From assembly GCA_945910005.1 (NCBI GenBank), contig OX246749.1:27456843-27520842 (forward strand): DNA of 64,000 nt. The letters are read 5' to 3'. Each line of letters begins with the position of its first letter. The stretch's first letter is position 1. Below, one piece after another: positions 51,701-62,700 of the stretch. Source of the stretch: Isoperla grammatica. Its lineage: Eukaryota > Arthropoda > Insecta > Plecoptera > Perlodidae. A model generated the notes under the pieces. It did no database searches. It was not told the origin of the DNA and was given only the letters and a program-made list of their open reading frames with translations. The translations under genes were made by a program, and so were the position numbers.

Positions 51701-54700
51701 ACTAACTGGTGAAGATTTTATTCTGCGGTTGAAAATAGTGCTGGATATTATTGTGATATATCTTGATTTTAATTTGTTTGTTTTTTTCTTGTTGATGTTT
51801 TTTTGTTTTGATTTGTTTGTGTTTTTATTTTCTTGTTTTGTTTGTGTTTGTTGTGTGTACTTTGTTGTTTGTACCTCTAAAACGTGTCCTGATTAAAATA
51901 GCGGTTTGCCTTTTCAAGATTTAATGATGGGATTTATAATCTGCCCAAAACTTTTAAAAGCTGTATTTAGGGCCGAGCTTACAATATCCTAATAAGAAAG
52001 TAATTTGGTGCAATTAAGCTATTTGGAGGATTTCAAGGGTGTTGATTGGTCGTTGCCATGGAGACAACAAGCTGTTCGACGAATAAGTAGTTATTGGGCC
52101 ATTGTAAGGCTGGACCTTAATTAAACAATTTTCACAAATCGCCATTATCGACGTAGGAAGAACGACGCTGCTTCATCAGGTTATTGCGCGACATTGCCAC
52201 CTTGAGCGCTTCATTCGCTTTCACTAGCGCCCTCAGTGGCCAAACTCGGTGCCTATATATTTTATAGTGACACGACTTCTCCAACTTGGCCTTGCCCTTC
52301 CTTGCTGTGCCCCCTTGCTGTGCCCCCTTGCTGTGCCCCCCTTGCTGTGCCCCCTTGCTGTGCCCCCTTGCTGTGCCCCCTTGCTGTGGCCCCTTGCTGT
52401 GCCCCCCTTGCTGTGCCCCCTTGCTGTGCCCCCTTGCTGTGCCCCCTTGCTGTGCCCCCCTTGCTGTGCCCCCTTGCTGTGCCCCCCTTGCTGTGCCCCC
52501 TTGCTGTGCCCCCTTGCTGTGCCCCCTTGCTGTGCCCCCTTGCTGTGCCCCCTTGCTGTGCCCCCTTGCTGTGCCCCCTTGCTGTGCCCCCTTGCTGTGC
52601 CCCCTTGCTGTGCCCCCTTGCTGTGCCCCCTTGCTGGCCCCCTTGCTGTGCTCCCTTGCTGTGCTCCCTTGCTGTGCCCCCCTTGCTGTGCCCCCTTGCT
52701 GTGCCCCCTTGCTGTGCCCCCTTGCTGTGCCCCCCTTGCTGTGCCCTCTTGCTGTGCCCCCTTGCTGTGCCCCCTTGCTGTGCCCCCTTGCTGTGCCCCC
52801 TTGCTGTGCCCCCTTGCTGGCCCCCTTGCTGTGCTCCCTTGCTGTGCCCCCTTGCTGTGCCCCCTTGCTGTGCCCCCTTGCTGTGCCCCCCTTGCTGTGC
52901 CCTCTTGCTGTGCCCCCTTGCTGTGCCCCCTTGCTGTGCCCCCTTGCTGTGCCCCCTTGCTGTGCCCCCCCTTGCTGTGCTCCCTTGCTGTGCCCCCTTG
53001 CTGTGCTCCCTTGCTGTGCTCCCTTGCTGTGCCCCCCTTGCTGTGCTCCCTTGCTGTGTCCCCTTGCTGTGCCCCCTTGCTGTGCCCTCTTGCTGTGCCC
53101 CCTTGCTGTGCCCCCTTGCTGTGCCCCCTTGCTGTGGCCCCTTGCTGTGCCCCCTTGCTGTCCCCCCTTGCTGTGCCCCCTTGCTGTGCCCCCTTGCTGT
53201 GGCCCCTTGCTGTGCTCCCTTGCTGTGCCCCCTTGCTGGCCCCCTTGCTGTGCCCCCTTGCTGTGCCCCCTTGCTGTGCTCCCTTGCTGTGCCCCCTTGC
53301 TGTGCCCCCTTGCTGTGCCCCCTTGCTGTGCCCCCCTTGCTGTGCCCTCTTGCTGTGCCCCCTTGCTGTGCCCCCTTGCTGTGCCCCCTTGCTGTGCCCC
53401 CTTGCTGTGCCCCCTTGCTGTGGCCCCTTGCTGTGCCCCCCTTGCTGTGCCCCCCTTGCTGTGCCCCCCTTGCTGTGCCCCCTTGCTGTGCCCCCTTGCT
53501 GTGCCCCCTTGCTGTGCCCCCTTGCTGTGCCCCCTTGCTGTGCCCCCTTGCTGTGCCCCCTTGCTGTGCCCCCCTTGCTGTGCCCTCTTGCTGTGCCCCC
53601 TTGCTGTGCCCCCTTGCTGTGGCCCCTTGCTGTGCCCCCTTGCTGTGCCCCCTTGCTGTGCCCCCTTGCTGTGCCCCCTTGCTGTGCCCCCTTGCTGTGC
53701 CCCCTTGCTGTGCCCCCTTGCTGTGCCCCCCTTGCTGTGCCCCCTTGCTGTGCCCCCTTGCTGGCCCCCTTGCTGTGCTCCCTTGCTGTGCCCCCTTGCT
53801 GTGCCCCCTTGCTGTGCCCCCTTGCTGTGCCCCCTTGCTGTGGCCCCTTGCTGTGCCCTCTTGCTGTGCCCCCTTGCTGTGCCCCCTTGCTGTGCCCCCT
53901 TGCTGTGCCCCCTTGCTGTGTCCCCTTGCTGTGTCCCCTTGCTGTGCCCCCTTGCTGTGCCCCCTTGCTGTGCCCCCTTGCTGTGTCCCCTTGCTGTGCC
54001 CCCTTGCTGTGCCCCCTTGCTGTGCCCCCCCTTGCTGTGCTCCCTTGCTGTGCCCCCTTGCTGTGCTCCCTTGCTGTGCTCCCTTGCTGTGCCCCCCTTG
54101 CTGTGCTCCCTTGCTGTGTCCCCTTGCTGTGCCCCCTTGCTGTGCCCTCTTGCTGTGCCCCCTTGCTGTGCCCCCTTGCTGTGCCCCCTTGCTGTGCCCC
54201 CCTTGCTGTGCCCCCTTGCTGTGCCCCCTTGCTGTGCTCCCTTGCTGTGCTCCCTTGCTGTGCTCCCTTGCTGTGCCCCCCTTGCTGTGCTCCCTTGCTG
54301 TGTCCCCTTGCTGTGCTCCCTTGCTGTGCTCCCTTGCTGTGCCCCCCTTGCTGTGCTCCCTTGCTGTGTCCCCTTGCTGTGCCCCCTTGCTGTGCCCTCT
54401 TGCTGTGCCCCCTTGCTGTGCCCCCTTGCTGTGCCCCCTTGCTGTGCCCCCCTTGCTGTGCCCCCTTGCTGTGCCCCCTTGCTGTGCCCCCTTGCTGTGC
54501 CCCCTTGCTGTGCCCCCTTGCTGTGCCCCCTTGCTGTGGCCCCTTGCTGTGGCCCCTTGCTGTGCCCCCCTTGCTGTGCCCCCTTGCTGTGCCCCCCTTG
54601 CTGTGCCCCCCTTGCTGTGCCCCCTTGCTGTGCTCCCTTGCTGTGCCCCCTTGCTGTGCCCCCTTGCTGTGCCCCCTTGCTGTGCCCCCCTTGCTGTGCC

Positions 54701-57700
54701 CCCTTGCTGTGCCCCCTTGCTGTGCCCCCTTGCTGTGCCCCCTTGCTGTGCCCCCTTGCTGTGCCCCCTTGCTGTGGCCCCTTGCTGTGGCCCCTTGCTG
54801 TGCCCCCCTTGCTGTGCCCCCTTGCTGTGCCCCCTTGCTGTGTCCCCTTGCTGTGCCCCCTTGCTGTGCCTCCTTGCTGTGCCCCCTTGCTGTGCCCCCT
54901 TGCTGTGCTCCCTTGCTGTGCCCCCCTTGCTGTGCCCCCTTGCTGTGCTCCCTTGCTGTGCCCCCTTGCTGTGCTCCCTTGCTGTGCCCCCTTGCTGTGC
55001 CCCCCTTGCTGTGCCCCCTTGCTGTGCCCCCTTGCTGTGCCCCCTTGCTGTGCCCCCCTTGCTGTGCCCCCCTTGCTGTGCCCTCCTTGCTGTGCCCCCC
55101 TTGCTGTGCCCCCTTGCTGTGCCCCCTTTGAGACGAGCCCCGCGAGGTGCAATGGATCACGCGTCTCACATCTGCGGTTTTTGAGATTTTGATTTGAAAT
55201 AGTCGGCCTAATCGCGAGCCCAGCTTGCTGACACTAGTGTGTAATCTTTGCTGACACGACACAAGGTCACGCCCTAGATATGAGATTCCTATTGGAAGCC
55301 ATGACCAAGAAAGCATTCTCGATCAGCAACTCCCACACCGCTTGTTATAGATTTTTTGAAGTTCTTTCAAAATGCGTAGAATTTTATCGCCCATAAACGT
55401 CGTCAAATAAGTCTCCCGATAAAAAATTATTATTTTAGTAAATAGAGCGAGATGGATGGTTTTCACCTATGCCTCACAGGCTATCTAAGGTCATATGAGA
55501 GCTTCGTAAACTCACCGCAGCTCTAACTGGGAACCAGCTGGTTTTATAATTTCTAATATGGATTCAATTCCATCACTTCTTGGCTTAGGAATAAGTAAAC
55601 GGTGACTTTGGAGCCGTCCTAGCAACGATGCACTAAATAAATTCAAAATTTGTTCTGAATCGGCATTGTTGATTCTGGCATTTATCCGCAGGTGTTCGCT
55701 TACTCGCCGATGGTGTTCGGAGCCTTCAGGGTTGATTTAGTCGTTTTCATCTTAAGTCCCTCACTGAAAAGCAGTCTTGATACTGAGTGGGACGACTCAA
55801 ATTTATTTATGTATTTATTTAATTGTAACCATTGATCAATTTGACATTGGACCTACCTTTCAAGCAGCCATAGCGTCGAACACTGAAGCAATAGCTGATG
55901 GGCTCTGTATTCTGTTGTCAGTCATTGGACCTACCCTTATAGTAGCTGATGGCGTCGAACACTGAAGCAATAGCTGATGGGCTCTGTGTTCTGTTGTCAG
56001 TCATTAGACCTACCTTTATAGCAGCCATAGCGTCGAACACAGAAGCAATAGCTGATGGGCTCTGTGTTCTGTTGTCAGTCATTGGACTTACCCTTATAGT
56101 AGCTGATGGCGTCGAACACTGTTACACTGAAGCAATAGCTGATGGGCTCTGTGTTCTGTTGTCAGTCATTGGACCTACCTTTATAGTAGCTGATGGCGTC
56201 GAACACTGAAGCAATAGCTGATGGGCTCTGTATTCTGTTGTCAGTCATTGGACTTACCCTTAGAGTAGCTGATGGCGTCGAACACTGCAGCAATAGCTGA
56301 TGGGCTCTGTATTCTGTTGTCAGTCATTGGACTTACCCTTATAGTAGCTGATGGCGTCGAACACTGAAGAAATAGCTGATAGGCTCTGTGTTCTGTTGTC
56401 AGTCATTGGACTTACCCTTAGAGTAGCTGATGGCGTCGAACACTGAATCAATAGCTGATGGGCTCTGTGTTCTGTTGTCAGTCATTGGACTTACCCTTAG
56501 AGTAGCTGATGGCGTCGAACACTGACTTGATAGCTGATGGGCTCTGTATGCTGTTGTCAGTCATGGCGCGGGTTGAAGTGGAGTCGTCCAGTCCCATGGC
56601 CAACTGAAGGATCGTCACTACGAACTGCTCTTCTAGACGCCAAGTTTTCTCCACCTACGAAAAGCAACGGCTCCTAAACTGAGAGTTATACTAAACAAAG
56701 ATGCAAAACAAAAAAACCCCCCAAAAAAAACGGCCAAGCCCAAAACGTAGAAGATCATCCGTAACAAACCAAAAAGGGCACACTCACAAATAAACATTTC
56801 AAAAGAGACTCAATATTCACAGTACCTAATTGTTTTGTTAACACTAGGAAAACGCTCTGTTTGTCGCGTTGATAAGCGAGCGCGTCCATATCTACGAACG
56901 TTCTGGCGAAAAGATCTCAAAGCTAATAAAAACAACAATTAACAATCATTCAAGAATGCGCTTTACAAACATTTTTCTAATTTCCATAGCTATTTTGCTT
57001 CCCGATATTGTTGAATGCAGTGCAATGTGCGTTGCTAACAATTTTCGTTGTTATTCTGTCTAGTGTTTTCGCCGCGGTCCGCCACCGTTACTTACAGTTA
57101 TTGACAGCATTTGAAATGTAATTTGTACCTCTAATACGTATCAGATTGCGTTAACAATCATATATTCGTGACCGGCCAAAAATTTACTATCAGATAGCCA
57201 CCTCACATTTTGCTGTTAGTGTGTTTCAGAAATATATTTTCGAGTAACTTTTGTGTAACTTTGTCAATATTTATCAGATCGCTATTAAATGAACATATTC
57301 GTAACCGAAAAAAAAAACCTAGAAAAATATGTCTATCTCACATTTTGCCGCCATTTTGTTTCAGAAAAAAAATTTGCAGTAACTATTGTGTATCTTTGTA
57401 ACTTTTCGAACGATTTTGCCTCAAAACTACCTTCAATCCACATCGAGGCTTGTGAATGGTTTAAATTTCAAGTTGATCGGATTTTCCGTTCGACCGCTAT
57501 CGACGGACATACAAAAAAAAAAAACAGAAAGAAGTGCCATAAGAGTCTAGTGGAGACACTCGCTTCGCTCGCTTAAATATATACTAGGAAAACGCTCTGT
57601 TTGACGCGTTGATAAGCGAGCGCGTCAATATCTACGAACTTTCTGGCGAAAAGTTTTCAATGCTAATACGAACAACAATTAACAACAATTCAAGAATGCG

Positions 57701-58237
57701 CATTGCAAAAATTGTTCTTATTTCCATGGCTATTATACTTTCCGACATTGTTGTATGCAGTGCAATGTGCGTTGCTAAGAATTTTTGTGGTCATGTTTTC
57801 GCCGCGGTCCGCCACCGTTACTAACACTTATTGACAGCAATAGAAATGTAATTTCTGCCTCTAATACGTAATGGATCGCGTATTCATTAGTATATTCGTG
57901 ACCGGACAAAAATTTACTATCAGGTAGCCACCTCACATTTTGCCGTTACTGCGTTTTAGAAAAATATTTTCGAGTAACTTTCGTGTAACTTTGCCAATAT
58001 TTATCAGATCGCCATTACATTAACATATTCGTGACCGGAAAAATCTGAAAAAAATCTGGCTGTCTCACATTTTGCCGCCATTTTGTTTCAGAAAAATATT
58101 TTGCAGTAACTATGGTGTAACTTTGTAACTTTTCGAACGATTTTGCCTCAAAACTACACACCTACAATCCACATCGAGGTTTGTGGATGGTTTAAATTTC
58201 AAGTTGATCGGACTTTCCGTTCGACCGCTATCGACGG

Positions 58238-58268
<31 letters not shown>

Positions 58269-59529
58269 CAGAACGAAGTGCCATAAGAGTCAAGTAGAAA
58301 CGCTCGCTTCGCACGCATAGTAATAAATGAAATAAACAAATACATACATGTTTATTTTACTTAATAATAAATAAAAATAAATAATTAAGCGAGCGAAGCG
58401 AGCGTCTCCACGAGACTCTTATGGCACTTCGTTCTGTTTTTTTTTTTGTTTTTTTTATGTCCGTCGAAAGCGGTCAAACAAAAAGTCCGATCAACTTGAA
58501 ATTTGGATCATCCACAAGCCTCGATGTGGATTGAAGGTGTATAGTTTTGAGGCAAAATCGTTTTAAAAGTTACAAAGTTACACCATAGTTACTTCATTTT
58601 TTTCTGAAACAAAATGGTGGCAAAATGTGAGATAGCCATATTTTTTAGGGTTTTTTCTGGTTACGAATATGTTCATTTAATAGCGATCTGATAAATATTG
58701 ACAAAGTTACACAAAAGTTACTCGAAAATATATTTCTGAAACACAGTAATAGCAAATGTGAGGTGGCTATCTTATAGTAAATTTTTGTCTGGTCACGAAT
58801 ATACTAATGTTAACGCGATTTGATACATATTAGAGGCAGAAATTACATTTCTATTGCTGTCAATAACTGTTAGTAACGGTGGCGGACCGCGGCGAAAACA
58901 TGACAGCGAAAATTCCAAGCAACCCAATTGCACTGCATTCAACAATGTCGGGAAGTATAATATCTATGGAAATTATAAAATGTTTGCAATGAGCATTCTT
59001 GAATTGTTGTTAATTGTTGTTTTTATTAGCTTTGAGATCTTTTCGCCAGAACGTTCGTAAATATGGGCGCGCTCGCTTATCAACGCGTATCAACATATAT
59101 CAACATATAATCAACATATATCAATATATATGAATATAGTTATTTATAATTATAATAAATAAACATACATATGTTTATTTTAATTAATAATTAATAAAAG
59201 TAAATAATAAATAATAATAATTAAAAGGTATGCTGATGAATTTGCATTCTATAGAGTTTGAATATCAAGCCCGTCTGGGCCCGGGGAATAATAGGCCCAG
59301 CCAGAGTGACTCTGCTAGTCGTAAGAGGTGACGAAAGGATACCTGGTTTCTTACCCCCTCCCCCCCCCCCCACCCGCACTGCCCCACTGAAAATTTCTCC
59401 TCCCACTTGGCCCTGCCCTCTCTTTATGACGACTCCCACGATATAAATGGACCTGATTCGGAAGACGTCATATGACCTAAGCTGTCGAGTACGTCGTTAA
59501 ACACCACCAATAATAATAATAATAATAAT

Positions 59530-59618
<89 letters not shown>

Positions 59619-59629
59619 TAATAATAATG

Positions 59630-59719
<90 letters not shown>

Positions 59720-62700
59720 TTGAATTTTCAAATCCTGAAACGTTTCTTGATGTATATCAATTGTTAAAAGTTTGACTTGAAAAGGTGAAGTATCTTTAAC
59801 TTGATCAGTTATTATAATTGGCTTATTGTGCATAACATTAATAAAACAAGACCCAAAGCCAAATTGCAAATTCATCTGCCTAGGTTTTAATTATTAATGA
59901 GGTGCGAAGTAAGGTAACCGAAGTGAAGTTTATTTATTTTAAATTTAATTAATTAATTTATGTCCTTTTTAAATATATTTATTTTTTGGTTATTAGTAGA
60001 CCCGGATATAAAACGACTACCCGCGATTCCAACAACGATTACACGAACTGACCTCTATTTAAATTGTCGCTGTGCCGCTGCCGACTCTTCGTAAGCGAAC
60101 ACGTTATGTGGAACGAAATCGAACTTTCTGCCCATATTCTGCCAGAACGTTTTCTAACTACTGCCATAGTCAACAAATTGCAACCTTCGCATTCACAGCT
60201 TTTCAAATAGTAGGCGCAAATAACCAAGATGTTGGAGCGCCGTTAACACCCAACAATTCTTTCAAATAGGATAGCGTGGAGCTCAGATTTTCCTTGGGGA
60301 TTTTTAGGTTACTTCACTTACTGACAGACAGTACACGTCTTGATATCTCAAAGAGATACAGATTGTGAGAGAACAGTAGCATGTAGGAAAGAGTACTACA
60401 AGCTCTACGACAAAGGCTGACAAGTATGTCTTCAATGGATCACTAGTCATTGCTCAATAGTGGGAAATGAAAAGGCCGACTACCTGGCAAAGATGGGAGC
60501 TAAATTGAAACAACCTGAAAAGGCAATCTCACTGCAGTCCATCAAGTCAGCGTAGGGTAAGGTCCGAAACCTGCTGAGAATGCTTTGAAGGTAGCGTTAA
60601 GAAAGCACTCTCGAGCTTATCGAGCACGACCTAGTTTCGGACCACCTCCAGCACGAAATTCGCGTGAAATTGATAGATTTTAGGTTAGTGTCGGATTCAT
60701 ATTTTGTATGCGAATGGTTATAAGATAATAAATAACACTGACCATTGTTAATCCTGGTTGTCTGTTCTTGTGGCACTCTCACAACAATATTTTCCCCGGT
60801 AGTCGGATCAAACAACGTTATAACTTCGGTGTTGTCTTCGGCTACCTCTTCAAATGACGCCATTCTGTTTCAAAACGCCACCCTTTAAATCCAAATGCTG
60901 AAGATGCTCGCACGAAAACCTCGGGCATCTGGAGCGTGCTTGAAACGCTCAAGATTTGAGTTTCGGACCGCTAGGCATATCATTTTCAACAGGTAACGGA
61001 CCAGCCCAAGCACGCTAAAAGTGTTTTAACAGGTTTCAGATCGTACCCTTAGAGTTAAAGAAACAGTACGAATAATTGCGCGAGGAAAAGATGGGAACCG
61101 CATATAAGGAAGGAGAAAATGAACTCAAAGAAAATTGATAAGGAAGAAAGGAGGGTATACGTGGCAAATTACCGGATGGACACCGGCCACGACTACCTTC
61201 AAACCCATCTGCACAGAATAGGAGTGGTGGATACAAGAACATGCCCACTCTGCAATGAACAAGACGAGGACGCGGAACATCTTGCGACATGTGTCTCCCT
61301 GACAGCAGAAAGGGATCTAATGGAGGGGCCAAATATTCCAAGAAGGAAATATGTGGCGACCTTAATTGGGCAACTAGGCAGAGAATGGCATAAGTTCCAA
61401 CTCTGGGTGTTCAAAAGAAGAAGAAACAGAAGAAGACTTATTGACGCCAACAGAAATGAAGTTTCTGCCGCTAATACTTATCGAATTGCTTTAGAATCAA
61501 CATATTTTGACGGTAAGGAAATTTGGTATAATATCTCACGTTTTGCCGTTATTTTGTTTGAGCATAACTATTTCGAGTAATGACGGGTTCCCATGCTCTA
61601 ACGACGGACGTTGTCATCGGACGCTGGCCAACCGTAGCCGGTAGCATTCTGGACGAGCGTCGAGGGGCGGTGCCCGCGATTGTTGTAAATGGCTACAATT
61701 AGCTCACGTCCGACGTAAACGCATGAGAACCTGCTATAGCTCCTTTTTAATTTTGTAACTTCTTGGCCCATTTTGCCACACATCTAATGGTGTTCAGTCC
61801 ACATCAAAGCTTGTGGATGGCCACAATTCTAAGTGATTGGACTCTCTGTTCAACCGCTACCGCGAGACATAAAAACACTGAAACGAGTACCATAAAAGTA
61901 GAATGCAGACGCTTCTTAACAGTACTCACCTGAGCGGTCCCAAAAAAACTGGAAGAAGCGCGCAAACCCCTCATTGATCCACACAGAAGACCACCAATGG
62001 AGAGTGACCAGGTTCCCGAACCACTGGTGGGCGTACTCGTGGGTTATGACACACACTATTCCCTGCTTATCGCTCGTCGTTGTCTTTCCTTCCTCGAGCA
62101 GAAGCACCACCTCCCTGGCGACAAGCACGCAAGTGTGACCTTCACATCGCTCGTCGTTGTCTTTCCTTCCTCGAGCAGAAGCCTCCCCTCCCTGGCGACA
62201 AACACGCAAGTGTGACCTTCACATCGCTCGTCGTTGTCTTTCCTTCCTCGAGCAGAAGCCTCCCCTCCCTGGCGACAAACACGCAAGTGTGACCTTCACA
62301 TCGCTCGTCGTTGTCTTTCCTTCCTCGAGCAGAAGCCTCCTCTCCCTGGCGACAAACACGCAAGTGTGACCTTCACATCGCTCGTCGTTGTCTTTCCTTC
62401 CTCGAGCAGAAGCCTCCCCTCCCTGGCGACAAACACGCAAGTGTGACCTTCACATCGCTCGTCGTTGTCTTTCCTTCCTCGAGCAGAAGCCTCCCCTCCC
62501 TGGCGACAAACACGCAAGTGTGACCTTCACATCGCTCGTCGTTGTCTTTCCTTCCTCGAGCAGAAGCCTCCCCTCCCTGGCGACAAACACGCAAGTGTGA
62601 CCTTCACATCGCTCGTCGTTGTCTTTCCTTCCTCGAGCAGAAGCCTCCCCTCCCTGGCGACAAACACGCAAGTGTGACCTTCACATTCCTCGTTAGTGGT

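Larger units (their letters stand above)
60390..61470 (+). pseudogene. LINE relic: RNase H end and C-terminal Cys/His region
   Basis: 60,420-60,555 reads [17 protein letters not shown] and MGAKL, the last RNase H block of I- or Jockey-like retrotransposons. After an inserted element (60,555-61,048) the C-terminal part resumes: [36 protein letters not shown]. Only the 3' end of the element is present. Confidence 0.78.

Noticed and set aside
52132..55316. Five ~1000-codon open frames across the C-rich array
   Set aside because: All translate the same 12-14 bp repeat in different frames and run out as soon as the array ends; no start context, domain or non-repeat body.
59477..59875. Minus-strand poly-Tyr open frame
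   Set aside because: Translation of an AAT microsatellite.
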